A stretch of 64,000 bases of DNA from Amycolatopsis nivea (GTDB lineage Bacteria > Actinomycetota > Actinomycetes > Mycobacteriales > Pseudonocardiaceae): positions 186,001 through 250,000 of the forward strand of contig NZ_SDLT01000003.1 in NCBI RefSeq assembly GCF_004522235.1, read 5' to 3'. Shown here piece by piece: positions 8,885-19,147 of this stretch. The stretch's first letter is position 1; the number at the start of each line of letters is the position of its first letter. A program made the translations under genes and the position numbers. Below the pieces are notes generated by a model that saw only the letters and a list, made by a program, of their open reading frames with translations, did no database searches and was not told the origin of the DNA.

Positions 8885-9508
8885 TTACTTCTTCTTCGCG
8901 GCCGAGGTGCGCTTGGCCGGAGCCTTCTTCGCGGTCGCCGTGGTCTTCTTGGCGGCCGGCTTGGCGGCGGCCTTCGCCCGCGTGGTGGTGGCCTTCGGAG
9001 CCGCCTTGGCCGCGGTGGCCTTGGTGGCGGTCGCCTTGGCGCGGGTGGTGGTGGCCTTCGCGGCGGTGGCCTTGGCGGGAGCCTTGGCCGCGGTGGCGCG
9101 GGTGCGGGTGGCGGCCGGCTTGGCGGCGGTGGCCTTGGCGCGAGTGGTGGTCGTCGCCGTGGCGCGGGTGGCGGTCGCCTTCGCGGTGCTGGCGGTCGCA
9201 CGCTTCACGGCAGTCGCCTTCGGCAGCTTCTTGGAGCCGGAGATGACGTCCTTGAACGTGGTGCCCGCGCGGAACGCCGGAACGTTGGTCTTCTTGACCC
9301 GCACGGCTTCGCCGGTGCGCGGGTTGCGCGCGGTGCGGGCGGCACGAGCGCGCTTTTCGAAGACACCGAAGCCGGTGATGGTGACCTTTTCGCCCTTGTG
9401 GACGGTGCGGATGATGATGTCGACGAGACCGTCGACGGCTTCCGCTGCTGCCTTCTTGTCGCCGATGCGCTCCGACAGAGCTTCGATCAGCTGGGCCTTG
9501 TTGGCCAT
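8885..9508 (-). CDS. hupB: HU family DNA-binding protein, long-tailed (copy 1)
   Basis: 207 residues. Residues 1-90 are the HU fold: [19 protein letters not shown], then [22 protein letters not shown] with the DNA-intercalating arm and conserved NPRTG. The remaining 110 residues are a low-complexity Ala/Lys/Thr/Arg tail with repeated TAAK/KAT motifs, resembling histone H1 and mycobacterial HupB. It compacts the nucleoid. ATG 9508 is preceded by GGAGGAA. A second, nearly identical HU gene lies at 14077-14718. Confidence 0.93.
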   Translation of the reverse strand: MANKAQLIEALSERIGDKKAAAEAVDGLVDIIIRTVHKGEKVTITGFGVFEKRARAARTARNPRTGEAVRVKKTNVPAFRAGTTFKDVISGSKKLPKATAVKRATASTAKATATRATATTTTRAKATAAKPAATRTRATAAKAPAKATAAKATTTRAKATATKATAAKAAPKATTTRAKAAAKPAAKKTTATAKKAPAKRTSAAKKK

Positions 9509-9563
9509 TCCAGTTCCTCCAACCAGAACTTGTTTTATACGGCCATACAGGCCGAACGCAGTC

Positions 9564-9592
9564 ATTATCACCCATAGACTTCGCAAGTCCAA
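9564..9592 (-). promoter_or_regulatory. Putative sigma-A type promoter of hupB1
   Basis: On the minus strand, -35 TTGGAC (9592-9587) and -10 GATAAT (9569-9564) are separated by 17 bases. A start near 9557 would give a leader of about 50 bases before the ATG at 9508. Confidence 0.65.
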
Positions 9593-10102
9593 TCGGGACC
9601 TGCCTTTTTCGTTGCCGTGTCGGCTAACCGGAGAGCGGGCGAGCCGCCCGAAGCGCCGGATTCTTTCACTGGCCGGAAGACCCGCGAGAGTGCTTGCGGC
9701 ACCGGCAAAGTCGCATGTGGACAGCCGCTGGCCTGCGGTTTTGCCTTTTCTTGAGGTGTCGTGGCTGGGTCCGGCGGCGGTGCTCGGACGACCCGTGCAG
9801 CGGCCGGACGGTCTACTGAGGACGATCGAAGACCGCGCGAAAAAGGCTGCCTCGCACGGGCGTGGCGGAGCGGGGGCTGGGCGACAGAGGCGTTCCGCGG
9901 GGCGTCGTGGTTGGCGGCGGGGAGGGTCTGCGGGAGGGGCTCGAGGTCGTTCGATCGGGTGCGGCGGCGGGGGCGGGGAATCGTGCGGCGGGGCGGAATC
10001 GTTCGCGGTGCCGGGTTTGGGTTCGGCTGCGGGGTGCGTTGGGTTCGCGGGACGTCGCGTCGGTGGGATCGGTTGTGGGGGAAGGGCGGTTCTTGGCGGG
10101 GT
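9593..10102. other. G-rich intergenic stretch upstream of hupB1
   Basis: No gene recognised. The plus strand becomes strongly G-rich from about 9840, with degenerate relatives of the hairpin segments of the downstream tandem array (for example aaaaaggctgcctcgcac near 9841). Confidence 0.45.
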
Positions 10103-10890
10103 GGCGGAGAGGCGGTCGGGGCTTTGGGTTCGTCGCGTGGGGCGAGGGGAGCGGCTTCGCGTTAGGGGAGGGCTGTCGGGGAAGGGTTGAGCGGCGGAGT
10201 CGTTCCTCGGGTGCTTCGGCGGTGGCGCTTGGGGTCTGGCTGTCGGGCGGGGTGTGTTCGCGGTAACCGCGTCAGGGTTGTCGATGGGAAAGGCTGCCTC
10301 CTGCCGGTGCGGTGGAGAGGCGGTTGGGGTGGGCGGGCTTTGGATTCGGGTCTGACAGGCGTCGATGTGAAAAGGCCGCCTCCCGCCGGGGTGGAGGAGA
10401 GGCGGTCGGGGCTTTGGGTTCGTCGCGTGGGGCGAGGGGAGCGGCTTCGCGTTAGGGGAGGGCTGTCGGGGAAGGGTTGAGCGGCGGAGTCGTTCCTCGG
10501 GTGCTTCGGCGGTGGCGCTTGGGGTCTGGCTGTCGGGCGGGGTGTGTTCGCGGTAACCGCGTCAGGGTTGTCGATGGGAAAGGCTGCCTCCTGCCGGTGC
10601 GGTGGAGAGGCGGTTGGGGTGGGCGGGCTTTGGATTCGGGTCTGACAGGCGTCGATGTGAAAAGGCCGCCTCCCGCCGGGGTGGAGGAGAGGCGGTCGGG
10701 GCTTTGGGTTCGTCGCGTGGGGCGAGGGGAGCGGCTTCGCGTTAGGGGAGGGCTGTCGGGGAAGGGTTGAGCGGCGGAGTCGTTCCCCGGGTGCTTCGGC
10801 AGTGGCGCTTGGGGTCTGGCCGTCGGGCGGGATGTGTTCGCGGTAACCCGCGTCAGGGGGCGTCGATGTGAAAAGGCCGCCTCCCGCCGG
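10103..10890. repeat. 290-bp tandem duplication, two full copies and one shortened copy
   Basis: The segment beginning ggcggtcggggctttggg at 10111 recurs at 10401 and 10691, exactly 290 bases apart; copies 1 and 2 look near-identical. Copy 3 (from about 10683) lacks an 81-base subunit bounded by two GTCGATG motifs (10280 and 10361 in copy 1), and carries a few substitutions. Each unit carries terminator-like GGCNGCCTCC...GGAGAGGCGG hairpin segments preceded by an AAA(A) run. Identical open frames at 10187 and 10477 are a consequence of the duplication, not genes. Confidence 0.9.
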
Positions 10891-10907
10891 GGTGGCGGAA
10901 GGCGGCC
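10871..10907 (-). terminator. Terminator of the IclR regulator gene
   Basis: GGCCGCCT (10875-10882) pairs with AGGCGGCC (10900-10907), with inner CGCC/GGCG. On the minus strand the hairpin runs into TTTTCACATC. It lies 30 bases after the regulator stop. Related hairpins occur within each 290-bp repeat further downstream. Confidence 0.8.
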
Positions 10908-10936
10908 TGGGGTTGGCGCGTGGTGGGAGGCGGGCG

Positions 10937-11638
10937 TTAGAGGCGTTCCTGGAGCGCGTCGGCGGCGGCGAGGAGATCGGCCGCCCACCGGGCGCCGGGC
11001 TTGCGCCCTATGCGTTCGATCGGGCCGGAGACCGATACCGCGGCGACGACGGTTCCGGAGGAATCGCGCACCGGGGCGGAAACGCTCGCGACGCCGGGTT
11101 CGCGTTCGGCGACGCTTTGCGCCCAGCCGCGGCGGCGGACTTCGAGCAGAGTGCGTTCGCCGTAAACCGCGTCGGCGAGGATCGTCCGTTGCGTGTGCGG
11201 ATCCGACCACGCGGCAAGGACCTTCGCGCCCGAGCCCGCCGTCATCGGCAGGCGCGAGCCGATCGGAACCGTGTCGCGCAAACCGCTCGGCGGTTCCGCG
11301 GTCGAAACGCACACGCGCTGCACGCCGTCGCGCCGGTAAAGCTGAACGCTTTCGCCGGTGATGTCCCGGAGCTTCGGCAGCACCGAACTCGCCGCGTCGA
11401 GCAACGGGTCGGTCGAGCCGCCCGCGAGTTCGGCGAGCGCGGTGCCCGGCCGCCAGCGCCCGTCCGGGCCGCGCCGCAACAGGCGATGCACCTCGAGCCC
11501 GACCGCGAGCCGGTGCGCGGTCGCGCGCGGAAGCCCGGTGCGCGTGCACAGTTCCGCCAGCCCGCACGGGTCCTCGGCGACGGCCTGCAGCACGGCCACG
11601 GCTTTGTCCAGTACTCCGATACCGCTATGCTGTCCCAC
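10937..11638 (-). CDS. ltbR: IclR-family regulator of leucine biosynthesis (LtbR/NdgR type)
   Basis: 233 residues. An N-terminal winged helix (about 5-65; [23 protein letters not shown], then [15 protein letters not shown]) is followed by an IclR effector domain with [37 protein letters not shown] and a C-terminal [19 protein letters not shown]. The gene is divergent from leuC, an arrangement shared with Streptomyces ndgR and Corynebacterium ltbR, which control leuCD; the symbol is assigned on that context. It probably represses leuCD and itself through the intergenic palindromes. Confidence 0.88.
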   Translation of the reverse strand: MGQHSGIGVLDKAVAVLQAVAEDPCGLAELCTRTGLPRATAHRLAVGLEVHRLLRRGPDGRWRPGTALAELAGGSTDPLLDAASSVLPKLRDITGESVQLYRRDGVQRVCVSTAEPPSGLRDTVPIGSRLPMTAGSGAKVLAAWSDPHTQRTILADAVYGERTLLEVRRRGWAQSVAEREPGVASVSAPVRDSSGTVVAAVSVSGPIERIGRKPGARWAADLLAAADALQERL

Positions 11639-11649
11639 GACGCGATACT

Positions 11650-11680
11650 ATCTTCCCGCAGTGTGGGAAGTCCAGAATCT
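11650..11680. promoter_or_regulatory. Putative operator between ltbR and leuC
   Basis: Two palindromes in tandem: CTTCCCgcagtgtGGGAAG (11650-11668) and CCAGAATCTGG (11670-11680). They lie just upstream of the ltbR start codon and about 110 bases before leuC, as expected for a shared IclR-type operator. Confidence 0.55.
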
Positions 11681-11783
11681 GGGAAAAACGAAACCCGGGC
11701 CCGCGGCCAGCCGCGGCTCGCCCCTCCTCACCGGCTCTGTCCGGGTTCCGTGCTCCCGGCCGATCCCGTGGAAGGAGCCGGAG

Positions 11784-13208
11784 ATGACCACCCCCACCGG
11801 CAAGGCTCGTACGCTGGCGGAGAAGGTGTGGGACAGCCACCTCGTGCGCCGAGGCGAAGGCGCCGAACCGGATCTGCTCTACATCGACCTCCACCTGGTG
11901 CACGAAGTGACCAGCCCGCAGGCGTTCGACGGACTGCGGCTGGCCGGGCGGCAGGTGCGCCGCCCCGACCTCACCATCGCCACCGAGGACCACAACGTCC
12001 CCACCGTCGACATCGACCTCCCGATCGCCGACCCGGTCTCCCGCACCCAGGTCGACACGCTTCGCCGCAACTGCAAGGAGTTCGGCGTCCGGCTGCACCC
12101 GATGGGCGACGCCGAACAGGGCATCGTGCACGTGATCGGACCGCAGCTCGGGCTGACCCAGCCGGGCACCACCGTGGTGTGCGGCGACAGTCACACCTCG
12201 ACGCACGGCGCGTTCGGCGCGATGGCCTTCGGCATCGGCACTTCCGAGGTCGAGCACGTGCTCGCCACCCAGACGCTGCCGCTGCGGCCGTTCAAGACGA
12301 TGGCGATCAACGTCGACGGCACGCTGCAGCCGGGCGTCACCGCGAAGGACGTGATCCTCGCGGTGATCGCCAAAATCGGCACCGGCGGCGGGCAGGGCTA
12401 CGTCCTCGAGTACCGCGGCAAGGCCATCGAAGACCTGTCGATGGAAGCCCGGATGACCATCTGCAACATGTCGATCGAGGCGGGCGCGCGCGCCGGCATG
12501 ATCGCGCCGGACGAGACGACCTTCGCCTACCTCAAGGGCCGTCCGCACGCGCCGAAGGGCGAGGAGTGGGACGTCGCCGTCGCCGCCTGGCGCGAGCTGC
12601 GCACCGACGAGGGCGCGGAATTCGACGCCGAGGTCCACCTCGACGCGGACCAGCTGACGCCGTTCGTGACCTGGGGCACCAACCCGGGACAGGGCCTGCC
12701 GCTGGGCGATTCGGTGCCCGACCCGGCCGCGATCCCGGACGAGAACGCGCGCTTCGCCGCCGAGAAGGCGCTGTCCTATATGGATCTGAAGCCGGGCACG
12801 CCGCTGCGCGAGATCGCGGTGGACACCGTTTTCCTCGGGTCCTGCACCAACGGCCGGATCGAGGACCTGCGCGCCGCGGCCGAGGTGCTGCGCGGGCGCA
12901 AGGTGGCCGATTCGGTCCGGATGCTCGTGGTGCCCGGTTCGATGCGGGTGCGCAAGACCGCCGAAGAGGAAGGCCTGGACAAGATCTTCGCCGAGGCGGG
13001 AGCCGAATGGCGGCAGGCGGGCTGCTCCATGTGTCTCGGGATGAACCCGGACCAGCTCGCCCCCGGCGAGCGGAGCGCGTCCACCTCCAACCGCAACTTC
13101 GAGGGACGGCAGGGCAAGGGCGGCCGCACGCACCTCGTCTCGCCGCTCGTGGCCGCCGCCACCGCCGTGCGCGGGACGCTGTCCTCGCCCGCCGACCTGC
13201 CCGCCTGA
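11784..13208 (+). CDS. leuC: 3-isopropylmalate dehydratase, large subunit
   Basis: 474 residues, normal length. Catalyses the isomerisation of 2- to 3-isopropylmalate with LeuD in leucine synthesis. The three cluster-binding cysteines are visible: Cys354 in GSCTNGR and Cys414/Cys417 in [11 protein letters not shown], which hold the [4Fe-4S]. [15 protein letters not shown] is the aconitase-family substrate motif. ATG 11784 follows GGAGCCGGAG. leuD follows after 23 bases with its own GAGAGGAG site; one operon. Confidence 0.97.
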   Translation: MTTPTGKARTLAEKVWDSHLVRRGEGAEPDLLYIDLHLVHEVTSPQAFDGLRLAGRQVRRPDLTIATEDHNVPTVDIDLPIADPVSRTQVDTLRRNCKEFGVRLHPMGDAEQGIVHVIGPQLGLTQPGTTVVCGDSHTSTHGAFGAMAFGIGTSEVEHVLATQTLPLRPFKTMAINVDGTLQPGVTAKDVILAVIAKIGTGGGQGYVLEYRGKAIEDLSMEARMTICNMSIEAGARAGMIAPDETTFAYLKGRPHAPKGEEWDVAVAAWRELRTDEGAEFDAEVHLDADQLTPFVTWGTNPGQGLPLGDSVPDPAAIPDENARFAAEKALSYMDLKPGTPLREIAVDTVFLGSCTNGRIEDLRAAAEVLRGRKVADSVRMLVVPGSMRVRKTAEEEGLDKIFAEAGAEWRQAGCSMCLGMNPDQLAPGERSASTSNRNFEGRQGKGGRTHLVSPLVAAATAVRGTLSSPADLPA

Positions 13209-13231
13209 CTTCCCCGAGAGGAGCTCCCACC

Positions 13232-13834
13232 ATGGAACCGTTCACCCAGCACACCGGGATCGGGGTCCCGCTGCGCAGGTCCAACGTGGACACTGACCAG
13301 ATCATCCCGGCCGTCTACCTCAAGCGCGTGACCCGCACCGGATTCGAGGACGGGCTGTTCGCCGCCTGGCGCGGCCAGGAGGACTTCATCCTCAACCAGG
13401 AACCGTTCAAGAACGGGTCGGTGCTGGTCGCCGGGCCGGACTTCGGCACCGGTTCGTCGCGCGAGCACGCCGTGTGGGCGTTGATGGACTACGGCTTCCG
13501 GGTCGTCATCTCGTCCCGGTTCGCCGACATCTTCCGCGGCAACTCCGGCAAGGGCGGCCTCGTCGCCGCGCAGTGCGAGCAGTCGGATGTCGAACTGCTC
13601 TGGAAGCTGCTGGAGAACGAGCCCGGCACCGAGGTGTCGGTGGACCTCGAAGCCAAGACCGTGCGGGCCAAGGACTTCACCGCGCCCTTCCAGATCGACG
13701 ACTACGTCCGCTGGCGGCTGCTCGAAGGACTCGACGACATCGCGCTGACTCTGCGCCACGCGGGGGACATCGACGAGTTCGAGTCGAAGCGGCCCTCCTG
13801 GAAGCCCGCGACGCTTCCCGCCGCGACCTCCTGA
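13232..13834 (+). CDS. leuD: 3-isopropylmalate dehydratase, small subunit
   Basis: 200 residues, the swivel domain of the aconitase fold. The start [27 protein letters not shown] contains the NVDTDQI motif, followed by [17 protein letters not shown], the substrate-specificity loop, and [16 protein letters not shown]. Partner of LeuC. A double hairpin follows the stop. Confidence 0.97.
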   Translation: MEPFTQHTGIGVPLRRSNVDTDQIIPAVYLKRVTRTGFEDGLFAAWRGQEDFILNQEPFKNGSVLVAGPDFGTGSSREHAVWALMDYGFRVVISSRFADIFRGNSGKGGLVAAQCEQSDVELLWKLLENEPGTEVSVDLEAKTVRAKDFTAPFQIDDYVRWRLLEGLDDIALTLRHAGDIDEFESKRPSWKPATLPAATS

Positions 13835-13839
13835 CCTGC

Positions 13840-13949
13840 GCCGCCGGGGCCGGATTCCCTGCTCGGAAAGGGAATCCGCCCCCGGCGGGCCCCCTCTTCG
13901 CCCACGCCAAACGGAGCCTCCCGGACCCGGAAACGGGTCCTTCGGGAGG
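13840..13949 (+). terminator. Double hairpin after leuCD
   Basis: First hairpin: GCCGCCGGGG...CCCCGGCGGGC with an inner GGATTCCC/GGGAATCC (13840-13891). Second: CCTCCCG...CGGGAGG with an inner ACCCG-GAAA-CGGGT (13917-13949). Neither ends in a long T-run, which is common in actinomycetes. They separate leuCD from hupB2. Confidence 0.65.
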
Positions 13950-14076
13950 GCGGAACCGTTCCCGCCGCAAGGGAAAATTTCGCGTGCCGTTTGGAATTTG
14001 TGCTGTCTTGGTAATACCGTGTGCGTTAGCCGGCCGACCTGGCCGTGGACGAAGAGTTCTTCTTGGAGGGACTGGA

Positions 14077-14718
14077 ATGGCCAACAAGGCCCAGCTGATC
14101 GAGGCGCTGTCGGAGCGTCTGGGCGACAAAAAGGTTGCTTCGGAGGCCGTCGACGGTCTCGTCGACATCATCATCCGGACGGTCAACAAGGGCGAAAAGG
14201 TGAACATCACCGGCTTCGGGGTGTTCGAGAAGCGCGCTCGTGCCGCCCGCACCGCGCGCAACCCGCGCACCGGCGAAGCCGTGCGAGTGAAGAAGACGAA
14301 CGTTCCGGCGTTCCGCGCGGGCACCACGTTCAAGGACGTGATTTCCGGTTCGAAGAAGCTGCCGAAGGCCACGGCGGCGAAGCGGGCCACGGCCAGCACC
14401 GCGAAGGCGACCACCACCCGCGCCGCCTCGACCACCGCCACGCGCAGCACCCGTGCCACGGCGGCGAAGCCCGCCGCCACGCGCACCCGCGCCACCGCGG
14501 CCAAGGCTCCCGCCAAGGCCACCGCGGCCAAGACGACGACGCGCGCCACGGCCGCGAAGTCCACCACCACCCGCGCCAAGGCGGCCCCGAAGGCCACCAC
14601 CACGCGGGCGAAGGCCGCCGCCAAGCCTGCCGCCAAGACCACCGCGGCAGCGAAGAAGACCACGGCCGCGGCCAAGAAGGCCCCGGCGAAGCGCACCTCG
14701 GCGGCCAAGAAGAAGTAA
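14077..14718 (+). CDS. hupB: HU family DNA-binding protein, long-tailed (copy 2)
   Basis: 213 residues. The first 100 residues differ from copy 1 at only a few positions (for example I/L15, H/N46, T/N51); the Ala/Lys/Thr/Arg tail is of similar length but with a different arrangement of repeats (KTT, TAAAKK). This copy sits in the leuC-leuD-hupB-mutT1-ppk1 order I recall from mycobacteria, so it is the positional orthologue of mycobacterial hupB. ATG 14077 is preceded by TTGGAGGGACTGGA, much like the site of copy 1. Confidence 0.93.
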   Translation: MANKAQLIEALSERLGDKKVASEAVDGLVDIIIRTVNKGEKVNITGFGVFEKRARAARTARNPRTGEAVRVKKTNVPAFRAGTTFKDVISGSKKLPKATAAKRATASTAKATTTRAASTTATRSTRATAAKPAATRTRATAAKAPAKATAAKTTTRATAAKSTTTRAKAAPKATTTRAKAAAKPAAKTTAAAKKTTAAAKKAPAKRTSAAKKK

Positions 14719-14740
14719 CAGCCCCGGTATTCGTTGCTTC

Positions 14741-14787
14741 GCGGCAGGGCCCCGACCTCGGGTGAGGTCGGGGCCCTGCCGCGTTTT
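14741..14787 (+). terminator. Terminator of hupB2
   Basis: A 19-bp stem (GCGGCAGGGCCCCGACCTC pairs with GAGGTCGGGGCCCTGCCGC) with a very short loop is followed by GTTTTC. A strong rho-independent terminator 22 bases after the stop. Confidence 0.9.
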
Positions 14788-14789
14788 CG

Positions 14790-15140
14790 GGGGCTTGGGC
14801 GGCTGGACGGGCGGAGTCTGGCGGGGAGTGGTGAGGCGTTGTGGGGGCTGGGGTTTCGGCTGGGCTGAGCGGGGAGTCGGGGCGGGGTTGTTGTGCGGGC
14901 GCTCGGCTGGGCGGCGTGTTTGGGGCGGTGAGTCGGCGCAGGGGTTGCGGTGCTGGCGTGGGGTTGGGGTTTCGTCTGGGTGGGTGCTTCGCGCGGTGAG
15001 CAGGGGCAGGGTTGTTGTGCTGGTGCGGGTTAGGTTGCGGCTGCGTGGGGTGCTTCGGGCGGGGAGTCGGACGAGGTTGCGGGGGCTGGGATTGTGGCTG
15101 GACGGCGGCGGGTCGCGGGTGGCTGAGGGGTGCCCGGACG
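14790..15140. repeat. Degenerate G-rich repeats
   Basis: Loose tandem units of about 50-68 bases, each opening with a GGGAGTCGG or GTGAGTCGG-like motif (14872, 14928, 14996, 15062) followed by a GGGTTG(TT)G-rich body. The plus strand has many runs of three to five G. No gene is visible. Confidence 0.55.
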
Positions 15141-15696
15141 AGCGGACCGGGCGCGTTGCGGGGATGGCGCTGCGGGGGCGATTGCGGTGTCGACCTGCTG
15201 CGAGAGGGCGGGCGAGCTGTTGTGGCGGGCGGGTTTCGAGGCGGGGCGAGCGGTGGTCAGCCAGACCCCGTTGTGGTCGCGGGGTTTCCGGGCGAGGCGG
15301 GACAGCGGGGCAGGCGAGCCGGTGTGGCGAGTCTCTCCGGAGGTCGCGAATTCGCTGCCCCGCCAGGGTTGCCGGAGCGCCTGCCCGGATGGTGTTGGGG
15401 CAGTGGGAAGACAGCGTTTCCCGAGGTCGGCGGCCTGTTCGGGCTCCGGGGAGAACCCGCCGAATTGCTGATAAGACAACAGATTCGGGGCCGTCCGGGA
15501 AGGCGATCGGATTCCCCGAAGAGGTCGGTCCGGGAGGGCTAATCCGACGCCCGGAGATAAATCCCCGCCGGGGGTAAATAAACCCCGCGAGCGTGTCTCG
15601 GACGTCGCTTATGCCGGACCCGCGGATAACTGCTGAGCGGCGCTCAGCAATACCGGTCTCTATATAATCCGAATCGCCGAAGAGCGCGCACGAGAA
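15141..15696. other. Intergenic stretch without recognised gene
   Basis: Open frames on both strands show no family features. An AT-richer patch (about 15550-15590 and tctatataatccg near 15658) contrasts with the surroundings. Nothing else recognised. Confidence 0.35.
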
Positions 15697-15722
15697 GGGG
15701 CCCGGCGCGCACGCCGGGCCCC
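15697..15722 (-). terminator. Terminator after mutT1
   Basis: GGGGCCCGGC pairs with GCCGGGCCCC around a 6-base loop, 11 bases beyond the mutT1 stop. It ends the fbiD-ppk1-mutT1 transcription unit. Confidence 0.8.
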
Positions 15723-15733
15723 TGGTGAAAAAA

Positions 15734-16681
15734 TCAGCCTGCCGAAGGCACCGGAGCGGGCAGCGGGCTCGGGTAATAGTCCGCGCCCACCAGAACCGGT
15801 CCGTCGTCGCCGGGGGAGAACGACAGGACCCACAGCGAGCCCTTCTTGCTCGGCACCACCCCGTCGCGGGCGGCGGGCAGTTCCAGGCCGTCCCGGTCCG
15901 CCAGCGCGCTCACCAGGTCCGGGATCACCCCGCCCTGGCTGCTGATCAGCGGAGTGCCCCCGTCGGCCGCGATCGCCAGCAGGCGGCGGATTCCGAGCAG
16001 CGGGTCGGGCCAGTAGCCCTCCTCCGACAGCAACGGCTCGTGCCGCACCTCGACGCCGAGTGCGTCCGCGATTCCGCCGACGGTCTGCACGCAGCGCAGC
16101 CGCGGTGCGGAGAACACCCGGTCGGGGCCGAAGAGCGGCAGCAGGTCTCGCAGTGCGGCCGCTTGGCGTTGGCCGGCTTCCGACAGCGGGCGGAGGTCGT
16201 CGTCGCCGGTCCAGTCTTCGCGTTTGCCCGCTTTCGCGTGCCGCACCAGCAACACCGTCGTCGGCGCGGGCGGGAGGGCGCAGAACTCGCGCAGCACCCG
16301 GACATCCGCCGGCCGGGTGAGCAGCTGCTCGGCCGCGATCGGGTCCAGCCAGCGCAGTTCGTCGACCTCTTCGTTGGGTGCGAAGGCTCCCTCGACGGCT
16401 TCGCCGCTGAAGTAGTCGACGCTCTTGCGCAGCAGCCGCCCGTTGTTCTTCGCGGGGACTTCGTACCTCGTCTGCGCGACATAGCGGCCCAGCACCGCGC
16501 GGAACCCGGTCTCCTCGGCGATCTCGCGCACCGCGGTGGCCGCGATCGTTTCGCCGGGGTCGACCTTTCCCTTCGGCAGCGACCAATCGTCGTAGCGGGG
16601 CCGGTGCACGACGGCTACCTCGATCCCCGCCCCGGCACGGCGCCAGAGCACCGCGCCCGCGGCCCGGACGTCCACGCTCAT
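15734..16681 (-). CDS. mutT1: MutT1-type NUDIX hydrolase fused to a histidine phosphatase
   Basis: 315 residues. Residues 1-135 are a NUDIX domain with a perfect box (GKVDPGET...REIAEETGF). Residues 140-315 form a SixA-like histidine phosphatase with LLVRHAKAG. Mycobacterial MutT1 with this architecture hydrolyses 8-oxo-(d)GTP and diadenosine polyphosphates. ATG 16681 overlaps the ppk1 stop by four bases (ATGA), so the two are translationally coupled, linking polyphosphate and nucleotide metabolism. Confidence 0.93.
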   Translation of the reverse strand: MSVDVRAAGAVLWRRAGAGIEVAVVHRPRYDDWSLPKGKVDPGETIAATAVREIAEETGFRAVLGRYVAQTRYEVPAKNNGRLLRKSVDYFSGEAVEGAFAPNEEVDELRWLDPIAAEQLLTRPADVRVLREFCALPPAPTTVLLVRHAKAGKREDWTGDDDLRPLSEAGQRQAAALRDLLPLFGPDRVFSAPRLRCVQTVGGIADALGVEVRHEPLLSEEGYWPDPLLGIRRLLAIAADGGTPLISSQGGVIPDLVSALADRDGLELPAARDGVVPSKKGSLWVLSFSPGDDGPVLVGADYYPSPLPAPVPSAG

Positions 16682-19092
16682 CCGACGGCCCCGTGCAGCT
16701 TCGCGAGTTCGAGCTGGTGGTCGCGCACCTGCGAACCGGCGGCCGGGAACGGCTGCCATTCGCCCGAGGAACTGAGCACCCAGCAGCGCGTGTGCGGATC
16801 GAGCGCCGAATCGAACACCTCGTCCAGCTGCCGTGTCAGCCTCGGGTCCTTGACCCGCACCAGCGCCTCGATCCGGCGGTCGAGGTTGCGGTGCATCATG
16901 TCCGCGCTGCCGATCCAGTGCGTGCCGCCCGCCCGGAAGTTGAACACCCGCGAATGCTCCAGGAACCGGCCGAGGATCGAGCGGACGCGGATGTTCTCGC
17001 TCAAGCCCTCGACGCCCGGCTTCAGCGAACAGATCCCGCGCACCACCACGTCGACCGGAACGCCTGCCTGCGACGCGTGGTACAGCGCGTCGATCACCTG
17101 CTCGTCCACGAGCGAGTTGCACTTGATCCGGATGCCCGCGTCGAGCCCGGCGCGCGCGAGTTCGATCTCCTCGCCGATCGCGCGCACGATGCCGCGGCGG
17201 ATGCCGTGCGGCGACGTGAGGATCGTGCGGTAGGTGTCCTGGCGCGAGTAGCCGGTGAGGACGTTGAACAGGTCGGTGATGTCCGCGCCGATGCTCGGGT
17301 CCGCGGTGAGCAGGCCGAGGTCCTCGTACAGCCGCGCGGTCTTCGGGTTGTAGTTGCCGGTGCCGATGTGGCAGTAGCGGCGGATGGTCGAACCCTCCTG
17401 CCGCACCACCATCGACACCTTGCAGTGCGTTTTGAGGCCCACCAAGCCGTACACGACGTGCACGCCCGCGCGTTCCAGCGTGCGCGCCCAGGTGATGTTG
17501 GCCTGCTCGTCGAACCGCGCCTTGATCTCCACCAGCGCCACGACCTGCTTGCCCGCCTCGGCGGCGTCGATCAGCGCGTCCACGATCGGCGAATCGCCCG
17601 ACGTCCGGTACAGCGTCTGCTTGATCGCCAGCACCTTCGAGTCGGCCGCGGCCTGTTCGATGAACCGCTGCACGCTCGTGGAGAACGAGTCATACGGGTG
17701 GTGCACCAGGACGTCGCCCTCGCGCAGCGTCGCGAACACGCTCTTGGGCGTCTCGCGTTCGCCGAACGCCGGATGCGTCGCGGGCACGAACGGCCGGTCC
17801 TTCAACTCCTTGCGGTCGACCGCGGACAGCTGGAACAGGCAGGTGAGGTCGAGGAGACCCGGCACCTCGACGACGTCCTCGGGATCGACTTCCAGCTCGC
17901 GCAGCAGCAGTTCGAGCATGTGCTCGCTCATGTCCTGCGCGACCTCGAGCCGCACCGGCGGGCCGAACCGGCGCTGCGCCAGCTCGCGTTCCAAGGCCTG
18001 CAACAGGTCCTCGTCGCGGTCTTCCTCGACCTCGAAGTCGGCGTTGCGGGTGACGCGGAAGACGTGGTGCTCGGTGACCTCCATGCCGGTGAACAGATCG
18101 CTCAGGTGCGCGGAGATCAGTTCCTCGAGCGGCAGGAAGGTCGCGGTCCGGTTGCCGCGTTCGGTTTCCACGCGCATCAGCCGCGGCACGTTGCTCGGCA
18201 CCTTCACGCGCGCGAACCGTTCGAGCCCGCCCTGCGGATCCCGCACCGTCACCGCGAGGTTGAGCGACAGCCCCGAGATGTACGGGAACGGGTGCGCCGG
18301 GTCGACCGCGAGCGGCGTGAGCACCGGGAAGATCTGCTCGGAGAAGTAGCTCGACAGCCGGAGCTGGTCGGCCCCGGACAGGTCGGACCAGCCGACGATC
18401 CGGATGTCCTGCTCGGCCAGCTGCGGGCGCAGGTGCTCCTTGAACGCGGCGGTGTGCCGCTCGACCAGGTCCTGGTTGCGCTTGGCGATGTAGTCCAGCT
18501 GTTCGCGCGGCGTGAGCCCGTCCGCGCTGCGCACCGAGAGGCCGGTGCCGTCGCGCCGTTTCAGCCCGGCGACCCGGACCATGTAGAACTCGTCCAAATT
18601 GGACGCGAAAATGGCGAGGAACTTGGCCCGTTCGAGCAGCGGCTGCGATTCGTCCTCGGCCAGCGCGAGCACGCGGGCGTTGAAGTCGAGCCAGGACAGC
18701 TCGCGGTTGAAATAACGGTCGTCGGGAAGCGACTCGACGGCGGTGGGCGCGGACGTGACGGCGGGCGGGGCCGAGGGGACGGAGCGGAATTCCTCGCCGC
18801 TCTCGGTCGTGGTCCGGCGCGATCGCGCGGCGGCGGGCGGCGCGGCGGGTTTCTTCGCCGAGGTGCGCAGCGCGCTCGACGAGGCGGTTTTGCGCTTGGC
18901 CGGTTTGTCTTTGTCCTCAGCCGGAGCCGCCTTGGGTTTTGCCCGGCGGGCCGCCGCGGCGTCGCCGTTCCCGCGCGAGGTCGCCTTCCCGCCCGCGGTG
19001 CGCGGGGCCGGGGACGAGGGGGACGCGCTGCTGCCGCTCTTCACGCGCCGCCGGGCCGGAGTGCTGCCGTCTTCTGTGCTCACGCTGCCCAT
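16678..19092 (-). CDS. ppk1: Polyphosphate kinase 1
   Basis: 804 residues, longer than the usual 690-740. Reversibly transfers the gamma phosphate of ATP to polyphosphate. Residues from about 122 ([18 protein letters not shown]) are the PPK N, head and catalytic domains. The autophosphorylated His is His575 in [11 protein letters not shown], and the second active-site His is in LKTHCKVSM. The first 120 residues are an extra, disordered, basic Ala/Lys/Ser/Pro segment. Part of the fbiD-ppk1-mutT1 unit. Confidence 0.95.
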   Translation of the reverse strand: MGSVSTEDGSTPARRRVKSGSSASPSSPAPRTAGGKATSRGNGDAAAARRAKPKAAPAEDKDKPAKRKTASSSALRTSAKKPAAPPAAARSRRTTTESGEEFRSVPSAPPAVTSAPTAVESLPDDRYFNRELSWLDFNARVLALAEDESQPLLERAKFLAIFASNLDEFYMVRVAGLKRRDGTGLSVRSADGLTPREQLDYIAKRNQDLVERHTAAFKEHLRPQLAEQDIRIVGWSDLSGADQLRLSSYFSEQIFPVLTPLAVDPAHPFPYISGLSLNLAVTVRDPQGGLERFARVKVPSNVPRLMRVETERGNRTATFLPLEELISAHLSDLFTGMEVTEHHVFRVTRNADFEVEEDRDEDLLQALERELAQRRFGPPVRLEVAQDMSEHMLELLLRELEVDPEDVVEVPGLLDLTCLFQLSAVDRKELKDRPFVPATHPAFGERETPKSVFATLREGDVLVHHPYDSFSTSVQRFIEQAAADSKVLAIKQTLYRTSGDSPIVDALIDAAEAGKQVVALVEIKARFDEQANITWARTLERAGVHVVYGLVGLKTHCKVSMVVRQEGSTIRRYCHIGTGNYNPKTARLYEDLGLLTADPSIGADITDLFNVLTGYSRQDTYRTILTSPHGIRRGIVRAIGEEIELARAGLDAGIRIKCNSLVDEQVIDALYHASQAGVPVDVVVRGICSLKPGVEGLSENIRVRSILGRFLEHSRVFNFRAGGTHWIGSADMMHRNLDRRIEALVRVKDPRLTRQLDEVFDSALDPHTRCWVLSSSGEWQPFPAAGSQVRDHQLELAKLHGAVG

Positions 19093-19147
19093 TGTTCACT
19101 ACGAAGCCGCGGTTTGCGCAGGCCGCGATGAAGGTCGAGTGAACACG

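Noticed and set aside
10187..10770. Two identical 97-codon frames
   Set aside because: They arise from the 290-bp DNA duplication, lack ribosome-binding sites, and the conserved feature is the hairpin DNA.
11641..11783. Leucine-codon leader peptide before leuC
   Set aside because: No short ORF with a Leu cluster is seen; control by the divergent IclR regulator explains the region better.
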